NCBI GenBank assembly: GCA_038277395.1
Contig: CM076189.1
Coordinates: 215,428,011 to 215,492,010 of the forward strand
Length of the DNA stretch: 64,000 bases
Direction: 5' to 3'
Origin: Dryocosmus kuriphilus
Lineage: Eukaryota > Arthropoda > Insecta > Hymenoptera > Cynipidae
In this document: positions 11,735 through 22,800 of the stretch, piece by piece
Position numbering within the stretch: the stretch's first letter is position 1
Layout of the letters: every line of letters begins with the position of its first letter
Notes under the pieces: generated by a model
Told to the model about the DNA's origin: nothing
What the model saw: only the letters and a program-made list of their open reading frames with translations
Databases searched by the model: none
Program-made: the position numbers and the translations under genes

Positions 11735-11868
11735 GTCTTCTCAATCATTTCCCAAAGTTTCAGTCCGACAATTTATTTACAAAACAGTTCTGAGATTCAA
11801 AAAATAAATTGATAAATCCTAAACATTTGAGATCGGTAATATAGGTACTTCTGTGTCGCTCGGCCTTT
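11735..11868. repeat. Inverted repeat partner of 10190-10346
   Basis: Reverse-complement match to 10190-10346, for example 'catttcccaaagtttcagtcc' against 'ggactgaaactttgggaaatg'. No coding content. Confidence 0.5.
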
Positions 11869-12041
11869 TTTCTTTACTTATTTAAAACTAGCGTTGCAAA
11901 TGATAAAATTATTACCTTTTGAATATTGCATTCATCTTGAATTTTCAGCAGTGGATCCTAACATTCCATTTAATGACTGTAAATAAATAATTCACATTGA
12001 AATCGCTTAGTAAATATAAATAATTGCTTAATAATTGAATG

Positions 12042-12118
12042 AGCTTCAGAATAACACGTTGGAATTGGGTGACATCAATATTATTATCAGACCCGAAAGA
12101 TAGCTTTCATCATTTCAT
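12042..12118 (-). ncRNA. Box C/D snoRNA candidate, family B copy 2
   Basis: Minus strand: box C ATGATGA (12113-12107), D' CTGA after the guide ctatctttcgggt, C' TTGATGT and D CTGA (12049-12046) after ccaacgtgttatt. It is about 85-90% identical by eye to 10078-10153, with differences mostly outside boxes and the D' guide. Predicted target: G of the conserved ACCCGAAAG segment of LSU rRNA. Confidence 0.6.
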
Positions 12119-12315
12119 TTTTCTTGTAATTGTTTCATAAAATATGACTGTTAGCGAATAAAATACCTTTTACAGTCAAGAATCCATTTCCATTTGCGAT
12201 TTTTGGTTTAGGACATCAATAATCGTTAGAACATTCATCAGTCGAACTGTAAATAGAAAAAAACTTGCATTCAAAATTAGATAGTAGTTTGTCACAAATT
12301 TTGGTTCAGAATAAT

Positions 12316-12386
12316 ATTATCAGTACACGTTAGGATAAAATTAGTCAATCAATATTAGGATTGAAAAAAGTTAGTCATCATCGTTA
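12316..12386 (-). ncRNA. Possible third, diverged member of snoRNA family B
   Basis: Minus strand: box C ATGATGA (12381-12375) and D CTGA (12323-12320). The 3' half (atattgattg...cctaacgtgtaCTGA) resembles family B (atattgatg...ccaacgtgttataCTGA). The 5' guide differs entirely and no clear D' box is present. It may be a decaying duplicate or one with a new target. Confidence 0.35.
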
Positions 12387-12524
12387 AATTAAAAGGAACA
12401 TTTTCAGACAATCTTACAAGGGGAAGGCCAAGTAGTGTTTTTTGTTTCGATTCACAATTTCAGTAAGGAAAGAACATAACCCAAAACTAAAATTGCGGGC
12501 GAAATTCCTATAGGACGCAAGATT

Positions 12525-12910
12525 TGGTCAGTTTCGAAAAAAACGACTTTAAAAAATTCGTCGTCAATGTTATAGGGTTGAAAAATATCTCTCGATTGCT
12601 GCTTCCACTTTTTTGTTTTTTATTTATTAAAATTTTATATATTCACTTTTCCTCCATTTTTTTCAATGAAAAACTCGCTTTTGAAAAACTTTATTTGCAA
12701 ACGAACTTATTTTCTATGCAAATTATTAATTTTATCAACTTGTTTAAATTTTGAGCATATTTTAAAATGAGAATATGAACGAAAAATTGTATTTTCAATC
12801 AGAAATAAACTTTTCATTATGTACATAAATAATTTAAAATGAGAATGTGAACGCAAAATTATGTTTTAAATAGGATAATTATGCAGAAGAAAAATGTAAA
12901 TGTAAATTAA
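12525..12910 (+). repeat. Dispersed repeat S, copy 1
   Basis: It matches 46840-47195 in reverse orientation: 'ggtcagtttcga', 'actttaaaaaattcgtcgtc', 'tttttcaatgaaaaactcgct' and 'gagaatgtgaacgcaaaatt' all recur. No coding frame. At the second site it abuts repeat R. Confidence 0.55.
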
Positions 12911-13176
12911 CAAAAAATTAAGTACAATAATCATAATTAACGATTTTGAATTTATTTCCACGGGTCATGGTCTTTCTTTACCAAAATTATGAATCTGAAC
13001 AAAAAAAAAAAAACACAACCGGGCCTTACCCTTGTTAGTAAAATAATAAATAAAGATATCTCACATGTGTAGAAACAATGTAGTCCTTAAAAAACGCAAA
13101 CCTGAAATATAAAAAAAATCACCGACTTAAAAACAAATCGCATACAAAAACTGATATATCAAAATATATTTATTGC

Positions 13177-13250
13177 TAAGGTCAGATAGCAAATACAGTT
13201 AAATCACGGCATTCATAGATCTTGGTGGTATGCGAGTATCATCATGAAAA
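13177..13250 (-). ncRNA. SNORD24: snoRNA U24/SNORD24, copy 1
   Basis: Minus strand: box C ATGATGA (13245-13239), guide accaccaagatct followed by a D'-like ATGA, C'-like GTGATTT, then tatttgctat and D CTGA (13185-13182). Both guides are complementary to one conserved stretch of LSU rRNA, AGATCTTGGTGGT and TAGCAAATA, which is the known double target of U24. The string atttgctatCTGA is the one I recall from vertebrate U24. The fifth base upstream of each box is G and faces C in the target, matching two ribose-methylated cytidines assigned to U24 (human 28S C2338 and C2352, from memory). The terminal stem is weak. In vertebrates U24 sits in an RPL7A intron; no such gene is seen here. Confidence 0.75.
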
Positions 13251-13450
13251 TGTTAACAAAATTATTGCATCCAAAATACACGTAAGTTCTAATAAAAAAA
13301 TATGAACGTACCTATAGGTAAAGCAGTTGAACATGTTAAATTTCGATCCTCCGTAATGTTTTTGACTCATGAATTGCCCAACAGCATCTGAAATTTAACA
13401 TAATCGTTTTACTTAATTAATTATAGATTATTTAATGTTGGTATTTAAAT

Positions 13451-13532
13451 GTAAGTTTCAGATTAGCAAATACTAGTAAAATAATCACGGCAATCATAGA
13501 TCTTGGTGGTACAGTAAATCATCATACTTTAC
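13451..13532 (-). ncRNA. SNORD24: snoRNA U24/SNORD24, copy 2
   Basis: Minus strand: terminal stem gtaaagt / aacttac, box C ATGATGA (13525-13519), guide accaccaagatct with D'-like ATGA, then tatttgctaat and D CTGA (13461-13458). It shares the guides and spacing of 13177-13250 and has the better terminal stem. One extra A lies between the second guide and box D, so the fifth upstream base becomes C and faces the neighbouring G of the target instead of C. That position is methylated in yeast (Gm1450, from memory). The two copies could therefore modify adjacent rRNA residues. Confidence 0.75.
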
Positions 13533-14496
13533 TTCACAATTAAATACAAATAAGATTAAGTAAATTACAAATATGTTTATTAACAAACTTACGGAAACAA
13601 TCCGGAGAGTTGCACCTATTCATGATTTCAATCATCCTTCAAAAAATTAATCCAAATCAAGCTTCCAGCCTTTTTCCCAAGTAGTCCAAAGAGATAATCA
13701 TTTTAATTCGATCAGAAATCCATTTCTGGTAAATTTTAACTTTCAATGATAGTTAGAAGTTATTGCGAAAGAGGATTTGAGTCCATTTGTGTATTTTGCA
13801 TTCTCAAGATTTATATGATTGCCCTAAAAAGCAAAAAAATAATCAATAAACAATTAATTTCTTCCTTTGTATAAATGTTTTCAGATATCTTTGTACTTTC
13901 TTTTTACACTCGCATGAACTCCAACTTTATTCTGAATTTGTTTAATAAATATAATTTGTTTTCTGTCTAAAATTCGTTTATCGAAATTGTATGTATTCAA
14001 AGTACCGATGTTAATATTCAGAGCCCGGAATTTCATCGATTATAAATTTCCTTTCCGAAAGGAACTTACACGCGAATGTTAATTTAATTGAAAAATCATA
14101 AAAATGGAAGATAATTAGACAAAAATATAAGGTGGGCGCTTAATAAAATTGCAAACTTTTGCAAAAAATTAATATATAGAATTTGGAAATACAGGTTCGT
14201 AGTGTTTCCTGTAATTGTTTTAAACATTTTCAACTAATAACTTTTCTCATTTATTTTTGTTTTCAAACATTATGAAAATGTTTGCAAACATCTAATCAGA
14301 TGATTATTTATATTTACATCTATTTTTTTTCGCAAATACGTAGACTTAAAGTATAAACACCTAAGGTTTTCAAAGACTAATAATTAGATAACTTCTTCCC
14401 CAGTATATAACGTAAATCTGAGAGTAATCGCTATTAATTAAATCTCTCGCGTAATTTAGTGCAATTTCGATTTCGTCCAGTAACAAATTACTAACT

Positions 14497-14592
14497 GCAG
14501 CCCAGAAATAGAGAATCAATCCTAGACAACCTTTTTAAACAGTTTTCAAGAAAAGTTGGTTGTCTTAGGCAAATATTAAATTCTGGGCTGTT
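14497..14592. repeat. 96-bp imperfect hairpin
   Basis: The arms cagcccagaa...tagacaacctttt and aaaagttggttgtcttagg...ttctgggctg pair around a 15-base loop. Size and arm length could suit a small MITE or a microRNA-like precursor. No second copy was seen, and expression cannot be judged. Confidence 0.4.
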
Positions 14593-16835
14593 ATATTAAT
14601 TCCTCCTAAATTGTAATGTGTTAATGTCGTAACCTTTAAAAGTAGTTTCAATTTTCATGAATGAAATGCAGAATATCATCTTAGGTGAAATGATCACAAT
14701 AATTCCTGATTTAATTACATTAAATAACAGTTACATCTCTTCCTGAGAAGACGAAGTCAAGCCTGGTCTCAACTGCCCAAGGGCCATATGAAATACACTT
14801 CAGGTATTTCTTTAAGTCATATTTTAAGTACATGCCATAAAATACATCAACAAACCCACCCAAAAGATACGTAATCAGTACGTTTTATTAAAATTTTCAC
14901 AAAGATTACTCACCTCAGGATTGTGACTCATTGTCTAGGAGTTTGAAATTAGATACTCTATCTTGTCATGGATGTCTCCTCCAATAATCAATCTCGATCA
15001 AATAAAGTTCAGTACAAAAGGTGTAATATTTCTAATCAATAATAGAAGGCTGCTTACGATGTCGCATACAAATTTCTTCGAAAAGTTGGAGCCTAATTCT
15101 ACATTAGTTTTAACTTAAAACGATTGATCTCTAGTTTATTATTCAATTTAAAAAAGGTTTTTAATCCTGGTTTTATATCTCAAGAATCAACATCTTAATT
15201 AGGATCCAACTAAAAACCTATGAAAAATTGGAATTATAAATAATCCACGATAAGCAAATTGATCTTATTGAAGTTCTTTTTAAATGGAACCTCTAAGTCC
15301 ATAAGATATTATGAAAAATTCGAAAATATGAACAAAATAAACACAAAAAACGTTACTGTAGTAAATGTAAGTTAAATTCATTTACCCATGTTAGAAAATC
15401 ACTTTGAAGTACATTTCCCAATGTAATTTACCATCTAAATTGAATATTCTTGTAAACTTATAAATTACAGTATTCTAAATATAATTTAGTGCAGTTTAAC
15501 AAAGCCAAGTACAGAAATTTTCTATAAATTTAAATACATGTCATGCTTAGCTTTAAAAAAGCCCTAATCTTTCAAACCAACAATTGTTGTAATTTCCGAT
15601 GATAATTAATTAATTCAAATATGTACTGGACTCCTTTCTATACTGTGAACATCAGCCTGAAAAGGGCCCAGTAGTCGGGTTTAATTTTCGAAAAATTCAC
15701 GTTTGAAATTATCAGGGTCTTTGGGTTTAATGCAATTTTTATTTGTGTGCATGCCTCTGGGACCTCAATTTTGACAAATGGGCCCTTTCTCCTCTAAAAT
15801 GATAAAAAAAAATCCTCTTGGTATTCAGCTTTCCCCCAATTTTACTACAAAAAAATAATGATATCGTTTTTTGAAGAAATCTTAGTTCAGACTCGGAAAA
15901 GTTTTAAAACCACCTGAACTAAGATTCTTTCCAAACACGTTTCAATCTAATCCTCAATAAGTTGCCTCTAACTGATCAAGGATTAAAAAGTAGTGTGATA
16001 TAAGAAAAATAGCTCTAAATACTGTGCATTTATGTCTTTATTGATAAATGGATGATATTAACTATTTTGTCACACAAAGTCAATAGCACTATCAATACTG
16101 CTGCATTATACGTATTTATCCTAATTTAAATGGTTTTTCCAGCTCAAAACCTAAGTTGCTACCAATGTCGATGTACAATGCAGAAATTATAATATCGAAG
16201 AAAATCTTAAATCTTGCAATTATAAATTCAAATTTAATCTTCATCAAAGCATTAATGAAGGCGCTGAATATTTATTCTAAATGACTTAATCAAATTGACT
16301 GAAAAATAGTTTGTCGACGAATAATATCATAAATAAAGTCAATATGACAAAAACACTCGTGCTCAATATAAATCAGATATGAAATCATTCCTCCTGATTA
16401 AAATGCTGAGAATTTAGTTAGTAAGTAATAAATCTACCATGTTTGGTAGAAAAAGATAATCTAGATTAAACTACCCACTGGAATTCAAAAATCTAATACC
16501 ATTCTGATTTCTCAGATTTTAATAATCTGAACATTGTAACGTTGTGGCGTTTAAAGATGTGAATAGTGTAAAATGCTAAGCTTCTTGGGAGCTCATTATC
16601 TTTAAAATTCTAAGATATTCCCAAGTCTCGAAGTACCATTTCATCATTATAATTCTCACGCGTTTTAAAAGTTGCATGTTATGAATCTCTCCCACCCGAA
16701 AATTCAGACCTTTTTCCCAAACTTGTCAAATTTGTTTGTTTAAAAAAAACAGGAATTAGGTAAAAATGAGCGTACGAATACGATTTAATGTATGTCAGTC
16801 CTGGTGATTCGACGACTTAATTTCGAAACTTAATT
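14593..16835. other. A+T-rich region downstream of nonA; likely 3' UTR and spacer
   Basis: No coding region was found. TTTATT (AATAAA on the minus strand) occurs near 16268 and 16036, and either could end the nonA transcript. If transcription continued past them it would reach the snoRNA cluster at 13.5-9.7 kb on the same strand. Confidence 0.4.
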
Positions 16836-19800
16836 CTAATAACGTCTCCTTTTATTAGGGAAATCGTCTTGACGATTACGATCATTTCCGCCCTGCCAAC
16901 GGCCACCAGCGCCGCCGCCGCCACCCACCACCGCCACCGCGGCCAACAGAGCCGCCACCACTTCCGCCGCGGCCACCACCGCCAACTCCTCCTCCACCTC
17001 GCCTCCTGCACCCATTTCAACCCTCATATCCATTAAGTCCATTATTTGTCCGCGATCGTCGAAACCCCCGCGTGGACCACGTTCCATACTGTTATATTGT
17101 TCCATAAAGGACTTCGGATCCTGATGGTCGACGAGTTTTAGGTCGACATTAACCCAAGGGACGAGAATTGCGTAATGCGTTAATGATTACGAAACGATTG
17201 CGTTAATCGCAACACCATTTTATGATTATACACCATGAATAGATTCATGATTCAGGGCGAGCATCCATGAGTGACAGCAGCAGGTCATCGTCAATTTTCG
17301 TCAAATCACATAGAAAAGAAAGGGGAAAAAATACATTGTTAGACTTTGCACAGAATAAAAAGGCTTCATCGAGTTTTGCACGATTAGAGCTGGTACGCGG
17401 AGTCCAGTCGACTCAGTTCTTTCAAATCGTGCGAATAATTAAATCGTAGAATATAATATATATATATATATAAGACCAAGTAAATGCCCAATGCAGATTC
17501 AGTGTGCTAAACTTCGTATGTGCAGAGAAAAATGAGACTTTTAAAAAAGCCTAGATCAAAAAACTTGAACTTACTTTTTTCTTCCTTTGAAAATATATTT
17601 ATAAGTGTAAATACTATATTACGATTCGAATCATCTCATGTTTCTCTGCTTTTGTCAACAGTTTCATAAACAGTGCAAGTAGGCATTTCACATAAGTTTA
17701 AGATTTCTTTAGTTTAACTTAAAATTAAATTAATGGTATAATTCATGGGTCGCAGTATTTAGAAAATAATTCTGGGTTGATTTCTTGCGGGAATAGCGCA
17801 AAAATATTCGAAGGGTTAATAATAATTCCATAACGGTTCTGTTCGATTTTGCAATATTTAAATTGGGAATTCCAAGTTGATTGCGAATCCCAGATCAAGT
17901 TTTAAGAAATCGAGGCAAACTCGGAATATGCTCTGCGAGGTTACTCAATATTAATTTCCTACTCGTAACACAAATGGAATAAAATTGTTTTAATTCACCC
18001 CCCCCTTTTCAATAATATCACTGGGATGGTACAAAACAACTTGGAAGTTCACCATATATTCGGCAACCAATCATTTTGTTTGTTAATATGGTCAGAAAAT
18101 AGATTTTCCTTTTTACCACACATCACACCCTTCCTCATTTAAATTTCTCATCTAAGCAGTACAATTAATTTGTAGTTACCTTTCTTAATCCCTAGCAGAT
18201 TTTCAAAGCATGTGAGAAAAATTTTCCCGTTTTATTTCTATTATGAAGTATTTTCATTCATACTTCACTAGTAAGTATTCAATATTTAAGGACAAAATCG
18301 TCCTCAAATTTAGACTCAGTTTCGCAATGAGTCATTGAAGAAGTCAACTGATTTAATAATCAATGTGTAATTCTATTAATTTAATATTGCGGTAGAGTTA
18401 AATAGTACATAGCTGTATGCTTCATACAATCAAGTGGAATTTTATAAAACCTTCTGGTCAGGGTTTTAATTCAAAGCAATATTAGCAATTTACCCAAACC
18501 CAGATTTCAATTTACAGAAATAGAGTTCGAATTTAAAAAAATTAAAATATAAGTATCCATTAACTAAACATTTTAGAGTATCGAAGAGTTGTTCATACTT
18601 TATTTCTTAATCAACAATGAAAATAATTTCTAAATAATTAAAGTTTCATTTTCAGTGTAAGCAGATAACGTACGCGTATCATAAAGCTGAGATTAATAAT
18701 CTAATTTTTCCCATGAGATAATTCCTTTATTTTCATTGTTAATTAAGAGATTAATCACTTCGTTATTGAACCGATTTTTCGAAAATTCAGTTGGAGAGCT
18801 TCAATTCTATTTCACAAGATAGTGAAACGATTATCGAAGATTATCATGGTACAGAAATCAAATTAAATGAAACCGTTTCTCTAAATTTGGCATCAAAATA
18901 GCATAATTGCTATTTGCTTACTCACTAGTGTTAATTAAACTTGACGATGCATTTTAAACTGTGTTTCATTTTGTCAACGGAGTAATTATTTCACTCGAAA
19001 TTAGGGCATTTGGGCATTACTTGGTCTATCAAAAAGCTGGGGAACTAAACCTATATTAATATGTAAAATATATGTACATCTCAGTAGTTTTTTCAAAATA
19101 ATATATTAAGAAGTGAAATCTTAGTTCCACTTATTTAAAGATCAGGTAGTTCCACAGCTCATATTTACAGTTAAAATATCATTGGTACACATCTTAAATG
19201 TAGAAGAGATAATACAAAAACCAGAGTCCTCAGTCTGCAAAAGCACATGGAAAAGTCAAAAAGTGCCTTCAATTTTAGAAGAGTGGAGTTTTCATAGTAA
19301 TCTTTAATTATTTAATGATTAATATATTTTTGTAATTATTAAACGTGGTAACTAATAACCTTGTATAATCAATGGGAAAAATATTCACTTGAATAATTCC
19401 CTAAGCACAAGGTCACATTTAATTACCTAAATATTTTTAGAAGAAGTTTCCCTGCTTTTTTCCATCCCTCTGTACTCAACTCCCATGTCAAATTTGTGCC
19501 ATGCATGAGTCGAGATTAATTATATAAATCCAGGCGAGAGAGAAATTTCAATATTTCCACCATTTTATTTGAGGAGGAAATAATAAATACCTTCCCTTTT
19601 TCTTGAGAAGATACAAAGTATAAATTAAATTATCGCTTGAGTAAAATTCAAGTAAAGATTGTGCGTTAAGACTTCAATTTGAGTCAATTAACGACACCGG
19701 GTTTCAAATATTAAGATTGAAATTCTCAGCTTGCGTGTTTTGCATCAGAGAAAATTATTCCTATTGATCAGAGCAGAAACTGATGTGTTTCAAACACATT

Positions 19801-22800
19801 ATTCATTAATTTCAATGTCCATTTTACCTCTTAAAGAGTTTAAATACCCTCTCCCAGGTCCCACTTTAAGTTACCGTTTTGGCAATATTCTCATTAGGAA
19901 TTAAATATTGTAGGGTTATCTAAACATGTGTATTTAGCACAGTTAAGAATATTTTCCTGCTTTTTTTTTTTATTAAGATTGTGAAAGACGTCACAATTCG
20001 CATCAATGAAGAAATCTCTTTGCAATAATAAAAATTATTCAAGAATTCGATAAGAACCCTCTTGAGTGGTAAGAGGACAATCGAGAGATTGTCAGGAAAA
20101 TTTTGTAGCACTTTTCCCTCCCAAAATAATATAAACGTTTAAAACGTTCCTGCAGTCATGAAGTTTTTGTAATAACTGATTAACAGTTTTTCGTCAATAA
20201 TAATAGTCAACGCAATGGTTTAGAATATACCCGGACTAAGAATTCGACAGCACCAATTGACTCCTCCATGTGTAAATTAACTTATAACTTAAATTTGATA
20301 ACTTATTTGCAATGATCTCGAAATTTCCGAATTAAAAACAAAAATTGCAGACATCAGATCTCTGCAATTACTAATTTGCATGCTTATAAAGAATCTTATT
20401 CTTCCACGAGTTACTGTTTTCTGTTATAGTTACATTACTTGCAACTATGTATCCTCATTCGTAATTTCCCTCTACGTCTGTCAAATATTTTTAGACTAAA
20501 AAAAAAAAAAAAACTGATTTCCAACACTTTAGATTAAATATAAGAAATTGAAATTCTGAAAAAATCCCACAACGACTCAACAGTAAACTCGAGATATTAC
20601 TTTTTTTAACACCGAACTTCCTTAAAATTGTTTATCGAAAATCATCTTCCGGAGACGATCTCTCCGGAGATTACTAAGATCGCGGAAATAAATCTATAAT
20701 CAATTGTTTAAATGAAGCGAGTTTGAAAGAGAAGACTTGAAAGTCAAAAGTTTTTGGAATATATTGAAGGATAAAAAGAATACGTTACCACTGGCAAGTT
20801 GTTTCCGCCGCCTGAAATAAATACAATTTCATTACAACTTGATTTCTGAAACTAGTTATATGTAATTAGAATATTAGCAACACATTTCGTTAATAATACT
20901 AAAAATCTTAATTGAAATTCAAATGAATAACACTCACCAACTACCTCTGCGTGGAAACCGTCTCGATCGTTGTTGCTCATCGAATCGTAATTTTTACCAC
21001 CACCACCACCGCCGCCGCCCCCCCCACCAACCCCCCTCAACGCTTGTTCCTTCAACAAAAAAAATTACAAATTAATTACTTATAACATAATTGATAAATA
21101 ATCAACGTAAATAATTATTCTCAATAATAAACTCACTTGCATAAACAAGTTATTTTCTTGTTGTCTCCTATGAAGTTCCTCCTCTTGTCTTCTGATACGA
21201 GTCGTCATTTCTTCTGTTTGACGCCTTCGTAATTCCTCTTCACGCGTGCGAACTTCTTCAACCTGACGTTCTTTTAATTCCCACTCTCGCTTTTGTCTGT
21301 CACGATCCGCCTCTCGGATTCTCAATTCTGCAATGTACACAACAATATCAATTAACATAAAAATAAAAAAGAAAGGCAATCCTTAAAGAAAGATTTTACT
21401 AAAAAAAGTACTTACGTTCTCGTAGCATTTCAGTCTCATGTTCGTATCTCGCGAATTCCATTTGCGCTTCGAGTTTCTCCTCTTCCATCGACATTTCGCG
21501 TTTCAGAGCTTCTTCCTTCTGTTTGTAAAGTTCGTGTAGCTGCTTCCATCTCGTTCCGTACTCGTGTTCAAAACTTCCAATTTGAGCGAATCGAGGACCA
21601 GCTTCACGTGCTTTGTAGAAGTCCGCGTTCTTCCTCGGCAGATTTTTGTCTGGATAGCCATCGACGTCATCTTGTTGTTCAAAGGGCTCTACAACGACAG
21701 GACGAAGAGACCTGCAAGCGGAAATTCATATGAGTATTTAATTTTAAAAACCTTCAGTAGTTTGAAAGTAAATAACAAAAGTAAACTACACATTACTTTA
21801 GAATAAAACTAATAAAGAATTGTGCCCTTCACTTTCGGCACATAAATGGGCAAACAGAAGCCTCACCATGCTTCCTAGCTGGACATATTTCTCTATTCCC
21901 CTATAAGTATTTTTCTATGGCACTTGCTGAGTAAAGAATTCATCTAACAAGCGTGGCGTCGGGGTTTTCATAAATCAATTTTACTTATTTTCTAAAAAAC
22001 AAAATTATGTTACTAGAACTTACGCAGTCAAAAAGAAGCATCCATCATTGCATTTTCTCAGAGCAAGCTGGGCACTCTGCTTTCTGCAAAAATCAACAAT
22101 TCCCTCTCCTGTCGATTTCCCCCTCTCATCAACAATAACAGTAGCGCGTTCGAGATCGCCAAAAACGCTGAAGGCCCTCTCCAACAATTCGTTGGAAACC
22201 CAGGGCGTGAGGTTCTTAATTTTGACTGTGGTAGAACTTGGAGCAAAACGAACTTTGATTGCGCGTCCTTTTCTCTGAGATCCATCGAGTTCGTGCTTTG
22301 CCTTCTCGGCATTTATCTTGTAGTCCTACAATAAAAAAAAAAAAAAAAAAAAAAACAGAAAATGTAGACACTGCATCCAAACTGGTTAAATATATTTTCA
22401 AATAGGTGATGTCTCATATGCAAAAATTGCAGCCAAATAGTTATCATCACGATGATCAAACGGTAATTTTTTAAATCATTGTAGTTTATTTATCGCCTAA
22501 TTTTAAATCCGCTTCAAACTGTGGGTTGTCTTACCATTTTCAGGAAAGCGAAGTTCTTTTCTTTGTTGATGAACATTTCAGAAACTTCTCCGAATGGTGA
22601 GAACATCTGCTTAATTTCTTCTTCGGTGATGTCGTTGGTTAAGTTACCGACGTACAGTCTATTTCTGCCATTGAATTTCTTTTCTGTGCAATCTTGTGGT
22701 GGTAGCTCGTGAGTTGGTCCACTTATACTCATTACTCGTTCAAGCAATCGATCCTGTAAAAAAAATGTCAAATGAAATAAAATAATTTTGCTGTAATCTC

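Noticed and set aside
12180..12240. Further box C (CTGATGA at about 12238, minus) as a sixth C/D snoRNA
   Set aside because: No CTGA at usable distance; only CTGT was found, and no rRNA-complementary guide.
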